From contig NC_058193.1 of assembly GCF_907165205.1 (NCBI RefSeq), positions 37,899,021 to 37,963,020 of the forward strand: DNA of 64,000 nucleotides, given 5' to 3'. The notes below the pieces were generated by a model. That model did no database searches. It was not told where the DNA came from and saw only the letters and a program-made list of their open reading frames with translations. Of the stretch, positions 11,801 through 23,884 are shown in pieces (within the stretch, counting starts at the first letter, position 1; every line of letters starts with the position of its first letter). The DNA comes from Coccinella septempunctata. Taxonomy: Eukaryota > Arthropoda > Insecta > Coleoptera > Coccinellidae. The translations under genes and the position numbers were made by a program.

Positions 11801-14800
11801 TGCAAAGAAAGAGTTTCAAGAAACGGGAAAGGAAGTTGATACGAAGAAAGGTAAGCATTGAACTTTCGAAATATTTCGCAGTCGGATCATCTCTGGTTTG
11901 TTTCACAGAGTAAGTTACAAACTAAAAAGGAAGAAGACGAAAATCGCGAATCTCTCTCGATGACGCAACTGCCCCAACTCAGGCAGTGGATCGAGAATTA
12001 CGAGGAAGCCGTCACCAATCACTATTCGCCCGAACTACGAGCTCGAATATCCAACATCAGGGTGAACGGATCTCAGAACATCGACACGTCGGTACCGTAC
12101 GATCCTTCAGTGAACAAGTGCAGGGTTCACACTCTACCTTTGACCGATCTGAAATATCTGGTAGCTACCGAAGATGTATCGCCCGACTCTTCGATCATCG
12201 AACTGAGGGGTAAATACATGCTGAGCATTCAACATCGGAATCCGGGAGGGAACTTGAACACGCGACAGCACGCCCAGAGGCCTGGGCCGTTCTTGTTTTT
12301 TTACCGTCTCAACAAAGATAACACAGAGGTGAGTCGCCAAGCTTCCCGAATGGGGACACAGAAATCATGATTGTTTTTTCTAGGTATGTGTCGATACAAG
12401 GACTTATGGAAACGTGGCAAGGTTCGTGAGACGTTCCTGCAAACCCAACGCGGAACTGAGACACTGCATCGAGAAGGGCGTTTTGCATCTGTTCATAGTG
12501 GCCATCTTCAGGATCGAAAAATGCGCTGAAATCACGATAAAACACGAATCTCACGACTTGGCCGCCATCGGTACCACTCAGATCTCTTGCTATTGCGGCA
12601 ACCCGGCCGAATGTAAAGTGAACAAGACTACAGTGAAAAGGAACGGAGAGGCAGTGGCGGAGGTGTAAGTAAATTTCTTTTCGATAGCCGACTAGTAAGC
12701 CTATTTGAACAGATTCGCTTAAAAAAATATATAGAATAAACATAATTTTGGAAAATACCGAGGCCAAAAACATTGTTCTATGTAACCGATCGATGTAAAA
12801 CACTCCGTTCTATGATCTGAATCAATTGATCTTCGATGGTTTCCTTTGACACCGAGACCGAATGGAAAAATGAATTCGAGAAATGTCAAAAATTCTACCT
12901 TTTTCTTATGCATTTTTGGGGTATTTCTGGGTCGTTTTAGGAGCTCAAAATGATTAATAAGTATAATTCAGTGGTTCGTGACAAAACATAGACAGTCCCC
13001 GGTCCGATAAATGACTTTGTGCCATCTCCCTAATCCAAATTGTTTTCTACCTTTTGCTGTCAACGGCAGAATTGAACTTTTTCGGAAATTATTTTAGGCG
13101 ACTTTTCATGTTTCGATCTTGACGTTCTATACGATAACGGAAAGGGCATTTCTTGAAGATATCAATTCTTGCTTTTCCCGAGTTTGCTGGGTGTTCTGGA
13201 AGCCACCACATCCACCGATACCATCTCATATTTTTACGACAGTTTGTCGCTTCTAATGATTCAATTGATGTTCAAAATGACCTAAATCCTCCTGAAAAAG
13301 AAATCATTTATAGGAGAAATGCATAGAAATCCCATGTACTCATCTCTAGGTGCTCAAGTTTATTCGAAAACTATAAGATTTCTCCCGTTTAGTTTCGTTC
13401 CTTCCAGTGATATGAGAATTTCAACGTTTGTCATATCCATACATATTTGGATAGAAATTATCGTCTTGAAACCCCGATTCATCATTTTTGGGGCTATAAA
13501 TACGTGATTCAAATGATTTTCACCTATTTTTATTCATTTTCCGATCGTTTCGAATGAAAATTGCGTGAATTATTTATATATGACAATTGTCAGGATTAAA
13601 GTCTCTGTGGTTTTCCTTCTACGAAAACGAAAAAATGTGAAATTGCCAAAATTCCACCTTTTTCTTAAGCAAGTTTTGGTAATTTTGGGGCTGTAAAAGT
13701 GGGCAAGAGTATATACACCAAGTCATTTGTTCCTTTGTGACAAAACATAGCCCGTCCCCGGTACGATAAATGGCTTCGTGCGCTCGCTGCGCTCGAGATT
13801 GCTGGCGCTCTGTGGGCGCCCTATAACGCGTAGCCGTCACCTAGTTTTTCAACTATTCTATGTTCCAAGACCTTTTAGTATATAGAAGAAGAAGAGTTTT
13901 AAGACTTATTCAACTTTCGCAGGTGTAGAAAGAAGAGAGGCAGGAGGACGGCGTCCATCTCGACGCCCTCCGAACCTGAAACGCCGCCCGTTGCTCCGAA
14001 AGAGGAGGCTCCCGTCTGCGAACCTTCTCCCCCGGCGGTGCAAGCGCCCGCTCCCCGTTCTCCGAGCCCGGTGAAGATCAAGGTTGAAAAAATGGAAGAG
14101 GAGGTCCAAAACGACGTGAAAACGGAAGAGGACATTGAAGTGAAGGAAGAAATCCTGGACGTTAAGGAAACCGAAGTGGTACCTGTTAAGGAAGAAAGAC
14201 CCGTGACTCCGGTCGAAGAAAAGGACTCCCCAGTACCTGATGAAACGTCCGAATCTGACGAGAAAGACGTGAAGAAAGAGGAGAAGGAGAACGAGTGTAA
14301 AAAGAGCCCGGTTTCCGTTTCCACTAGAAGGTCCTCCCAGAACAAAGGGGAAAAGGAGAAGGACGATGAGAAGCCTGCTACAAAACAAGGTAAGTTATTG
14401 ATATTCTTGGTATTTTTTCGTTTACTGAAGGTTATTTTTCAGAAAAAAGCAAGAACAAGAAACTGAGTCGTGAAGAGAGGAAATTAGAGGCGATCCTGAG
14501 GGCCATTGAACAAATGGAAAAGGCCAATCAGAGAAAGCAAGAACACAAACAAACGAAACATGTACAAAGGAGAGAATCCGAACCGTCTCCATACAGCAAG
14601 GAGGAGGAGAAAACCGCCGATCTTAAGCAAAAGAGGAAACGGTAATGTAACATACCCCGATTTTTTAAAATCGAACTAACAGAAGTATCTTTTCCAGAAG
14701 GAAAGGGAGAGCGAGGACGACGAGCACACACAGCACGACGAGAAGGGACAGATTGAATTCTGGCGATTCGTATTTCACGTCCGGAGACGAGAATATGCTG

Positions 14801-17800
14801 TCCCCGAACGACGGTATACACCCTAAGAAAGCCGATGAAACAACAGGTAAGCCTTTTGGGAAAATCTATTTTCCGAAGGTACTTGAACGTTTTTCGGTTG
14901 TTCCAGACGATAGTACATCGGGAAAACACGAAGGGTTCCTGTTAACTTTCTCCAACAAAGACGAAACCGGCAAGAGAGACAAATCCCCGATCAGAGAGAA
15001 CGACTCGAATTCGAATTCCGCCCATTCTTCGCCGGAAACGCCGCTGTCTCTGGCCTGTTCCCTGGTACAGGCCGCCGTCGAACCCTTGGAGTCCGGATTC
15101 AAGTTTCCGAAAACCAAGAAGGTACCAAACTCGGTCGAGGGTGTCTCTAAACGGGATTAATTTGTGATTTTTTTCAGGGCATGATGAACGAATGGCTCAA
15201 CAAGACGCCGGAAGCCGTTCAGACCGCCACCTCCAGTCCTTTGTCGTTACATATCCAGAACGCGGAAGCCGAGATGAACGCCAATTTCAACGCTCCGTCG
15301 AAGATCGTCGCCAGCGAATCCGCCCCCAAGGGAAGCGCTAAAAAAAGATGGCTCAGGCAGGCGATCAGCGAAGACAAATGCGACAGTCCTCAAGGTACGC
15401 TATACTACATTCGCTTTTATTTTAGCGCTCGGTTGGCCATGGAAATTTGACACATTTCACTCTGTATAGTACGAAAATGTGGGGTTATGAAGCTTGTCAA
15501 AACATTTTTGGGTTTTAAATCAACGCTATGTTGCCCTTTCTACGTAAAAGTTTCTGTTATTACGTGTTTTATCGCAATGTCGAATCTCTTTGGAAAATAT
15601 GTGACGAACATAATTGAAGTTTATACAAACTGATTGAAGGCATACCAAATCCAGTTATTTGCATGAAAAATACAAGAGATCCGTATAATATCATAATATG
15701 CACTAGCTTGAGGAGAGTTGATGTTCGTTATCTTCTTTGGCTAAAGTTTGAATACGTTACATCAGTTGTAGATTTCGAAAATATTAACCCGAAGATGAAA
15801 TGCATATGTTGCAGTGGTTGGGAATGGGTATCTCTCGAAGGTATTAACGGATAATTACAAGAATGTTAAATTTTTCAACAAAAATCATTTTGCATCAATA
15901 TAAGTAAAAGGAATTAAAGGAAGTTTCAAGTCTAGATGAACTTCATCTTTGAACAAAAATTTCACATGAATAAACAATTAACAGGACAACTGGCGCATAT
16001 TTGTGGCTGTTCATCTTAATACATTGATATAATAATAATAATTAGATATTTATTGGTACCTTAAGACATTTACAACGTATAGGAGAAATCAAATGAAAAA
16101 TAGAAAAATCAATGTTCGGGAACTTATTCTACGATGACATTCATCGAAAATCCTGTAGTAAACTTTTCGCATTAATTCACTCAAACATAAAATTCTCAAA
16201 TGCCACCACTTTTTTGGGTCTCCCAAAAGAAGGAAATTCTTCGTCATCCTCTTCATTCACAATCTTTCTGATTGTGGAAATATTCAGCTGAAATATAAGT
16301 CGTTTAGATTTAGATGAAAGATTATATAAATTCTCTCTTAGATTGAATATGTTCGCTACCATCTGACGTATTGTGGATTTTAGAATATCAGGGTATAACT
16401 ATTTGAATGAGCGGACCTGAATTCTAAATAGCACTTCCTGAGACCCTGCTTCTTTTTTCAATCACTTTCGACATTTTCGCAATAAAAATTGTTATAAGTT
16501 GTGGCAACGGCGTTATGACATTAACGGCATTCCATGAGTGCCAACCTTACTCCGTTCTAGTTACAAAAACTTGAGAAAATTATTTCATGGCCAACCGACT
16601 GCTGAAATAAATTTGAATGCACTATAGAATGACTCGAAATAAAAACGCGGGTCGTTAATCATAATTTTTTTACAGAATCTCCGCCAATCAGCGACATGGT
16701 GGCCCCGCCGAAGAAGAGACGTCTACCGAGAGAATCCATATCAAACGACAACACCCCACCCTCGACCCCCACGAGTTTGGTGCCCCCCGAAAATGTAGGT
16801 GATTGACTCCTTTCCTCTTCGCCCCTTACAATTTCTAACCCGTTCGCTTTTCAGAGGATGGACTGTGAGGCCGCCGGGGGCCCTTCGCAGGAACCGCGCT
16901 CTTTCCACCTCCTGTACGAAGACTGCGTCGATAGCCAGAAGGAGACCCTGGAATCGGATCACGTTTTGAAGGAGAGGGCGGCGGAGATGAAACAGGAATT
17001 CGGCAAGACCCTGACGACGCCGGAGATCAATCAGAGACCGGACACCCTGTCTTTCGGATGTCTGATGGATCCTAGGTTGAGGAATCACCATTTCGCCAAC
17101 AGCGAACACCTGGTTGGCACCGTCGAGAAGACCCTCAGCATCCTGGGATTCGAAGAACGGAAGCCCGAGGTTCCCCCGATAAGACGAAAGGTTAGTTGAT
17201 TATGAAGAATTTAAAGCGGGGTTAGTCTTTGACTGTTAAAAATGTGTTGAATATTTGACCATTTTGGAAGATGCGAGAATTTTTCGTATAATGGGTAATG
17301 TTTGAATCCGGTGAATAGTGAAAATATCAATGAAATTCAAGAAATTGTGTACTCTGGCTGAATACAACTCTGTTTGAGAGATTTAACCTAAAACATAACA
17401 CATAGCAGATGTTATCGATTAAAATTCATTCTTGGAGGATTCTGCATTTCCTGAAACTTTTAAGGGTTTTCACTCCCAATTTCTGGAACAAAATCAATTA
17501 AAAAATTGAAATAAACGATTTGCTCCTGCGTAAATTCTTGCACTAATTTGTTTATTTCGATTTTTTAATTGATTTTGTTCCAGAGATTGGGATTGAGAAC
17601 CCTAAAAAGTTTCAGGAAACATTACAGATATGTAGTCTTGATTCAGATTGTCATTCTGAAGGGGATTTTTTTGTCATTATAGTGATCTCTGTTAACTTCG
17701 CAACGTTTGAACAGAAATATTTATTTTTTTTATATGAAAATGAAAGGTTAAATGGGTTACGTTTGAATCTGGTGACTCTGGTAAAAAGTGATAATAAACT

Positions 17801-20563
17801 ATTCAGATTTGAGATGAATATCTGGGCTAATATGGGTGGTTGCAAGCTGAATCACTGAAATATTCGATATTTATCGCCAACGAAATTGCGGTAACTCATT
17901 TATCGTTCACTAAATGGAATGGAAAAAGTGAGTTTGTGCCTGATTTTCAAGCTTGTTTTCATGCTATATTCGATTCTTGGAAAAACTTTGGTGTCAAGTT
18001 CCAGGGATGGCATAGCTCCTTGTGAAGACTTAAAATGGCTATATTTCTTTATCTAGGCCGAATCGGAAAAAAGTGTATCGTTTGACCTTAAGGCACTACT
18101 GTTATACAGGGTGAGTCTTTGACTCGTACAAATTCATTAACTGTGGATTCTTGAGGCCAAACGAAAAACTGTTTTCTTATACCATTTTTTCCGATTCCCT
18201 GATAGAAATATATAGCCATTTTTAGTTTTCATAGTGAGCTATGTCACCCTGGAAAACAGTATTACCTTCAAAATAACTAGCTGAATCTGTGACACTACAC
18301 AACTGTGGATCATTTAAACAGAGTTGTATTCAGCCAAAGTATCCAATTTTTCGAGTTTCACTGATATTTTTTAATTTTTCACATCAATTTACTCGAAAAT
18401 GGCGCATTATACGAGAAAATATGAAGAATACTTTTATTTTACAAAAATTTCAAATATTCATTGGATAGCGTCCAAATTAGTTTCAAGAGTTGGGTTCTTT
18501 GAATTTTTGGTACTTTTATGGTACGCAATGGTCATAATGAGAAAACTGGAAGAGGTGGGTAATATCTTGTGTTCGACAAAGACTGTTTGTGGGGCAGAAC
18601 TCAAAATAACATTTTTTATGGTTTTTCATCAGCCTGTATCTTTTAAACCGAGCAAATTCGGAAAAAATGGTGAAGGAAAAAGGTGTTTATTTTGATCTCG
18701 AGAATCTACTCTTGAAATATTTGTACCAGTCAAAGACTCTCCCTGTATAAATTCGCCTTCAGTCAAAATTCATTTGGCGACAAAGTCAAATCCACTGATC
18801 TGAGTGCTATTTTGACGTTTTTCTTTTTTTTTTTTTTCAGTTGTCCATAACAGAATACCGACAGCGAAAGAAACTGAACAACAACGAAGTATGTGATAAA
18901 TCCGAAGAGACGGGCAACGCGGAAGACTGCGTCAACGAGGAGAACAACTCCTCGGAATCGTTTCAGATGTCTTCCGCACGTCCGAGGGCTAACAGTCCGA
19001 GCAGTTCGTCGAGCTCGTCTTCGGACGACGAAACGTCTGTGATTACCGAATTACCGGCAAAAGGTAAAATTTCATTGGTAAAATTCCCGATTAACGATCC
19101 TAACATAATTCGTAAAATTCCAGTGCCCGCATTCAATTCCGAACCGACGGAACTGGAGAGGCAGAGAGAAATGCAGAGCTTGAGGTTGAAGAAGGCATTC
19201 GGATTGTCCATAGACGTTGAACCCAAAAAGCCAGGTAAATACGATCGTAAAACTGAGCATTTCGATTGGAATTTAATCTCTGTTCTCGTTGGAAAACCCT
19301 TTTCTTTTTCGATTCGATTGATAACCTTTGATGACGATAAATCTTAATTTCCAGCCATAACCGGAGATTCAATTTTCAAGAGCGAGTTAACGGCGCCGCC
19401 CCTGATCAAATCTTTCACCATTCTCGACAGCCCCGGCTACCCCACCCCGTCCGGCAGCGAAATCTCGGACGTGAACAAATCCACATTGAATTCTCCCCGA
19501 CTTCACGCCATCCTGACGCAGACCGACCGTCCCGGTCTGTCGCCAAATATGACGGAACAGGAGAGAGACTCTCCCGTCGTCGACGATAAGACGATCGACG
19601 GACGAACCACCCCAATCACCGATGAACGACAACCCGAAGACGTAGTCATGACGGAAATTCCCGAAAAAGAGATTGTCGACGATAAGGAGACGTCCAGCGC
19701 GGAAGAAGTGATGGACTTTGAGGAGGCCCCCGAAGAAGATGAAGAAGATGACGACGAGGCGGAAATCGGGGAGAAAGGAGTGAAACCTCATTTGTTTTAC
19801 ACCCCCGACGAAGAAGAAGAGGAGGAAGAGGTTGAGGAAAAGGAGTTTCCGGAAACTGAGAGCGTCAGTTACGTACCTCCCTTCAATAATCCCATTTATC
19901 CGAGTATCAGTTACACCTCTGTTATCGGTAAGTTCCATAACTGTATTCCTTAGTATCGCGGTACAGGGAAGATTCGGAATTTGCTTTATTTGAACCGCTG
20001 CGTCTCGCCGGCCGCGAAAGAAACCGGACGAAAGCCGACGAACCGGACCGTTCGCAGCTCACGCTCACGACCCTGGGGCCAGATCGGAGAAGACCAAAAG
20101 AGCCTGGGAAAATTGAAATTTTCGTGGACGTCCAGGTCGAGTTTCTACCGCGTCGGAAGTTGCGCGGAGTTATCGAGAAAATCGCCTCCCTTTTTTGCGG
20201 AGTATCCAGCCGGTCATCAAATCACGAAGAACCGAAGAAGAACCGAACGAAAGTGGATTGGAAACGACCGAAAAAAGCTTGAAAAATGTAAATTTTTCGA
20301 CGTTTATCGAATCGCAGACAAAATTCACGTCTGACATTTCTCCAGGTTGACGTCAGTTTGACAAAAGTGAGGTTAGCACGCGGCCAGACGCGAAGAGTGT
20401 TTCCGACCGATATGAAATAGTACCTAGAGCGGAAGTGATCATATCCATGATGATAATATTTGATTTGCACAGCACCCGAATTCATCCTCTACTTTTTTTC
20501 TTTTCAGACGAGGAAGGTCGGTACGAGGGTCGCAACCCTTCGCCGCCCCCTTCTCATTTATAG
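5872..20563 (+). CDS. KMT2E: KMT2E/MLL5 (upSET) orthologue, PHD and SET domain protein
   Basis: Exons: 5872-5890, 5967-6077, 6157-7615, 8329-8862, 8921-9210, 11693-11850, 11909-12328, 12384-12664, 13923-14389, 14443-14641, 14698-14846, 14907-15121, 15178-15394, 16676-16794, 16855-17190, 18841-19063, 19124-19234, 19355-19927, 20508-20563. All are GT-AG, phases agree, and the total is 1978 codons plus TAG. The PHD finger spans about residues 704-752 (CICGFLHDDGYMVECDQC, CEKC), with an intron inside a Cys codon. The SET domain spans about residues 905-1060 and carries RRSCKPNAELRH at 12429-12464 where active enzymes have NHSCxPN. A post-SET-like CYCGNPAEC follows. Conserved tail blocks include SREERKLEAILRAIE, KKRWLRQAISED and EYRQRKK. 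The long third exon is Ser/Thr/Gln-rich and disordered. In flies the homologue acts in an HDAC-linked complex restricting open chromatin. The first exon (ATG 5872) is the least certain part. Confidence 0.93.
9452..9730 (-). other. possible two-exon antisense reading frame in KMT2E intron 5
   Basis: On the minus strand 9730-9653 reads ...FTFWGIFKTGTLMPKISK and ends at a good donor (AAAG|GTACAA). A 63 bp AT-rich gap with acceptor TTCAACAG follows. The frame then continues at 9589-9452 as IVPQEYKSFRCLSSSEASSC and onward to a TAG. The joined frame is about 72 codons. No upstream ATG other than the internal Met is present, and a TGA precedes it. I do not recognise the product. It may be the 3' end of a small nested gene, a pseudogene or chance. 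Confidence 0.25.
10650..11205. mobile_element. CAGGGTG-ended miniature inverted-repeat element
   Basis: A 556 bp block in KMT2E intron 5 begins CAGGGTGACCACCGAG and ends GGGGGACACCCTG, with TA on both sides. No coding frame is visible. The termini resemble those of the two other CAGGGTG families in this window, but the interior does not match them. Confidence 0.65.
12877..13020. repeat. dispersed repeat, copy 1 of a direct pair
   Basis: This stretch of KMT2E intron 8 matches 13617-13776 in the same orientation. Both run from an A-rich start through CTACCTTTTTCTTA/CCACCTTTTTCTTA to GTGACAAAACATAG and GTCCCCGGT.CGATAAATG. Divergence is substantial. Neither copy has obvious inverted ends. Confidence 0.55.
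13617..13776. repeat. dispersed repeat, copy 2 of a direct pair
   Basis: Second copy of the repeat at 12877-13020, sharing GTGACAAAACATAG and GTCCCCGGTACGATAAATG. The GC-rich sequence just after it (13775-13830) is not present in copy 1. Confidence 0.55.
16029..16370 (-). mobile_element. possible LINE-type 3' tail, reverse orientation
   Basis: Read on the minus strand the block ends ...ACCAATAAATATC followed by a run of ATT triplets at 16050-16029, like a non-LTR element tail. A 61-codon frame at 16177-16362 has no motif I know. It lies in the KMT2E intron at 15395-16675. Confidence 0.3.
17321..17377 (-). repeat. fragment of the CAGGGTGAGTCTTTGACT family
   Basis: The reverse complement matches the interior of the full copy at 18107-18745, around CAGAGTTGTATTCAGCCAAAG. 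It lacks both ends. A second reversed fragment of the same interior occurs at about 18030-18085, directly beside the full copy. Confidence 0.65.
17447..17622. repeat. palindromic element with about 70 bp arms
   Basis: The left arm runs from TTTCCTGAAACTTTTAAGGG through CCAATTTCTGGAACAAAATC. The right arm is its near-exact reverse complement, ending CCCTAAAAAGTTTCAGGAAA. A spacer of roughly 35 bp separates them. It fits a small foldback transposon in a KMT2E intron. Confidence 0.7.
18107..18745. mobile_element. CAGGGTGAGTCTTTGACT family, full copy A
   Basis: 639 bp with inverted ends CAGGGTGAGTCTTTGACTCG and (reversed) CAGGGAGAGTCTTTGACTGG, flanked by TA. The interior is homologous over most of its length to copy B at 58808-59630. 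The longest frame (98 codons) has no transposase motif, so this is probably a non-autonomous element. Confidence 0.8.
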
Positions 20564-23248
20564 TCGGATGACGTAGAAACTTGAGAATAATCTAGAATTT
20601 CAATGTGAAAAGGTGGATGTGTGCAATCGAGACTTGTTCCGAATCGTCGAGATTTGGGAGCACTGTATATAGTTGTTTTATTTTCGGAGATTTATTTTTT
20701 AAATATATTTAAGTGAAGATGAAATTGCTTAAAAGATATTATGGTCTGACTACTGAGGAAATATGTAGGAGTACGTTTTGTTCTTTTTTTTTTTAACCGA
20801 GTTGCTTTATTTTTGTAGATTATAATGTAAGAAATGTAAACTTTGTAAATAACCTTAACCAATAAGGAGAATTATGGAATTAGTTTCAATTTGGTACAAC
20901 ATTTCACAAATGGCATGAAATATTTATTGTTTTGTTGATGTTATTATTTATTTATTTCAAAATTTATGTTGGAATGTATATGATATACAAATGTATTTAT
21001 TCGTTGGGGGGTTTGGATGGACGACTAAGTTAACAGTCTGTTACATATTTGTTGAATCCGTTTTCGACTCAAGAAAATTATCTATAACTTCCACTGGATG
21101 TTTTAAACGTGGGTAATCCAGAATCTACTTTGAAGATACAATTATAATTCTGGATGAAATCGCCTTTCGAACATCATTTGGGACACGTAAAACTAAATTT
21201 GCAAGAGTGTAACATGGACGAATCTTCGTCCAAACCCTCCAATCTTGAGAAATTAAACCAGTGATAGTTGGCCATTCAAAATGTATATAAAATTTTAGAG
21301 TTCTTGCCACTTGTGGAACATGTATATAACTGTTTATACATGTTATAAATTTAAAGTACAAAATTGGTTTAAGAGTTGATCTCGTCTTTTAAGAGTAGAA
21401 GCTTTTTTATTTTTTCTATAATGATAGAATTAAAAGAATAATTATTTGTATTATTAGGAAAACAGGTGTTCACACGACTTTATACCAAGGCGGGAATTAT
21501 GTTATTTCGTTCTTTCAGCAGAAGCTATTTCATTTTTGTTCGGCATCTTGTTTTCGTTTCCGATAGAATTAATGTTTGATTCAAAATTTAAGTTAAATAT
21601 ATCGTTCTTTCATCGATATGACGGTTACACCTGTATCGTGTCAGCTTAAGAATTATTTTGTTTTATTTTATCTTGTTGTGCTTTCTCTTCTTAAAAGTTG
21701 TTTTTGTTTCGAGATAAATTCCCTAAACTGTTTATGGGCAATTCGATTAATAAGTTTCCTTCGAAATGAAGTAACTCAGATCATTCAGTGTTTATTTCAG
21801 TTACTGTTGGTTATTCAGAATAATCTATTAAATACTTCCAATCGTTCCAGTACATTGAGTTTTGTTTCAATTATTCATTAGTGATAAGGAATTGTCTGAA
21901 CATCACAAAATTTTATGGAAGTCGTTGATCCCAGTGTAAATAATTATTGTAAATATATAATATATTTATATATGAAGCTGTAAATTCAACCGTACTACTT
22001 GACAACAAGGTTATACCAGTGTTTTTGTTAGTATTAATTTATTTATTTCTTTACTTCACTAATGAAGGAATAACAGAAGGATTCTTAAGTGTGTAAATAT
22101 TTCATTCTTTTTTTACTTCCGTTAGAAATATCTTTTCGTACTAGGGTGAGAGAGCCACATTTGAGCTGTAAAGAATTTAAATCTGACCTGGAAGTAAAAT
22201 GTAGAATCGGAGTCTGAAAATGCGTCAAATATTAATTTTATTATCGGGATGCATATAATTTTTGAAGGGTGATTACATCCCCTAGGTTGAACCAGATTTA
22301 AATTGATCAGTATTTGTTGGATTATTAAGTTTGGCGATAATAAAAATAATATTGACGCAGTTCATTCAAAGTATCAAGTGTCATTCAACGATAAAATTAA
22401 GATATAGAATATTTTAATATATATATATATGATACAGCTGTATATAATACATAATTTGATGTTGGTACGAACTTTCGTACAATTAATAATAAATTGAGAT
22501 AATTTAAATAATCTCTTTCATTATCCTCTCCTCAATATTCGGCAAGGTATATTTTTTTTTAAGGTGGCACTAAAAATAATTACATAATTAAATAGTCGTT
22601 TTACATGTAATGATGAAAAAACTAATTCTGGTGAAAATCGTGCAATTCATTCTCTAGTTTAATTGAAGGAAAAAATGATATCGTTATTCGACGCATATTT
22701 TGGATGCTTAAAATCGAAAAAACTGCTGAAACCTAAAAAAACCTTGCAGTTGAAAATATTTTCTACCTGCCCCTGTATAAATCGTTTACAAAATGGAAGC
22801 GGGCGCCAAGGAGTGATGGCACCAAAGATTAAAATCAAACTCTGTTCGGTAAAGATTTTCCTCAAAGATTAATCTTTGATTTTCCTCTTTGCAAAGAGTA
22901 ACATCAGAAAACAGCCAGAGACAAGAAAACAGAAAAAAATCTGAAAACATCTTTACTTTGTGACACAGAACATCAAATATGAACTTACAACCATAGAGAA
23001 TTGTCTCTGCTTATTCTTTGTTTCTATGACAGATACAACAATGTTGCCAATCTCAAAAACCCGGAAGCTAACTTCATGCCGCAGGGGTTGGTAGTTCTGC
23101 TTATGACGTTATTATTGAACTCTATGACCTAACCAATAAACAATTACGAATGTGACATTTGGCCTAATCACAATATTCCTTCCACGTAAGTGCAGAACTT
23201 CAATAAAAATAATTAAACTCCTTCATTCTGGCTCAGTTTAAATCTGCA
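20564..23248. other. KMT2E 3' UTR and intergenic spacer
   Basis: Very AT-rich and with no recognisable coding frame. Candidate plus-strand AATAAA signals lie at 22339-22344 and 22488-22493. The 3' UTR may therefore be up to 1.9 kb long, or may end earlier at a variant signal. BET1 promoter sequence should lie in the last few hundred bases. Confidence 0.55.
22488..22493 (+). terminator. candidate KMT2E polyadenylation signal
   Basis: AATAAA, the last plus-strand copy I noted before BET1. An earlier one is at 22339-22344. Which is used cannot be decided from sequence alone. Confidence 0.3.
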
Positions 23249-23581
23249 ATGAGGAGAAATCACGCTGGCTACAGTTATGAGCCTCTCCCCCAAAGGTCCA
23301 ACGAAATCGAGGACGAAAACGATAAATTAACAGAGGAATTGCGGGATAAAGTTAATGTTTTGAAGTCTTTATCGATAGATATTGGTAATGAAGTGAGGTA
23401 TCAGGATAGATTAATGAACGATATTGACGATGACTTGGAACGTACTGGAGGATTTCTTGGAAAAACCATGAATAATGTATTGAAGTTGTCTAGGAATTCA
23501 CATAATTGTAGTATACTCCATATTGTTCTTTTTTCTGTTACCTTGTTTTTCATTTTGTACATCGTTCTGAAATTCAGGTAA
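23249..23581 (+). CDS. BET1: BET1 homologue, Golgi Qc-SNARE
   Basis: A single uninterrupted frame of 110 residues, from ATG 23249 to TAA. BET1 is the Qc SNARE that helps fuse ER-derived vesicles with the cis-Golgi, pairing with syntaxin-5, membrin/GOS28 and Sec22 type partners. The start MRRNHAGYSYE resembles vertebrate BET1. The SNARE helix runs from about residue 22 to 84, with KSLSIDIGNEV, a probable zero-layer Gln at 52 and the conserved GFLGKTM. A C-terminal hydrophobic anchor spans about 88-108 (ILHIVLFSVTLFFILYIVL) and leaves a two-residue tail, as expected for a tail-anchored protein. Length equals the family norm. It faces SART1 tail to tail, with 303 bp between their stop codons. 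Confidence 0.96.
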   Translation: MRRNHAGYSYEPLPQRSNEIEDENDKLTEELRDKVNVLKSLSIDIGNEVRYQDRLMNDIDDDLERTGGFLGKTMNNVLKLSRNSHNCSILHIVLFSVTLFFILYIVLKFR

Positions 23582-23607
23582 TAATACAACCATCGTGGAA
23601 GTTGTGA

Positions 23608-23613
23608 ATAAAT
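23608..23613 (+). terminator. BET1 polyadenylation signal
   Basis: AATAAA 27 bp after the BET1 stop codon. A further plus-strand AATAAA occurs near 23800. Confidence 0.55.
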
Positions 23614-23829
23614 AAGCTTTGATAAAAATAATAGACTCCCTTTACTATTTTATCGGTTTCTTGGGATGTATTTATGGTATAAAGTGGAAGCTCTGAAATG
23701 TTATTGTATTAAACATAAAGTTCAGAAATTGTGAATGTACAGATGTTACAATTCTCATGTTGAAATGACCAAGTATTTTTGTTATAGATATTTTATTTGA
23801 AATAAATATGAATTACCCAATTACATTGT

Positions 23830-23835
23830 TTTTAT
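23830..23835 (-). terminator. SART1 polyadenylation signal
   Basis: TTTATT on the plus strand, which is AATAAA on the minus strand, 50 bp beyond the SART1 stop codon. It leaves only about 220 bp between the likely ends of the convergent BET1 and SART1 transcripts. Confidence 0.5.
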
Positions 23836-23884
23836 TACTTTCTACTATAATAATTACTATTTATAATATACAATTGCTTTGTAT

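Noticed and set aside
12309..12803. 164-codon minus-strand frame over the SET domain
   Set aside because: Crosses KMT2E exon-intron boundaries and has no domain; it is a shadow.
13899..14388. Two overlapping minus-strand frames of 148 and 160 codons
   Set aside because: Ser/Phe-rich reverse translations of the acidic Lys/Glu-rich KMT2E exon 9.
19387..19938. 183-codon minus-strand frame
   Set aside because: Antisense shadow of a GC-rich KMT2E exon whose plus-strand frame connects in phase on both sides.
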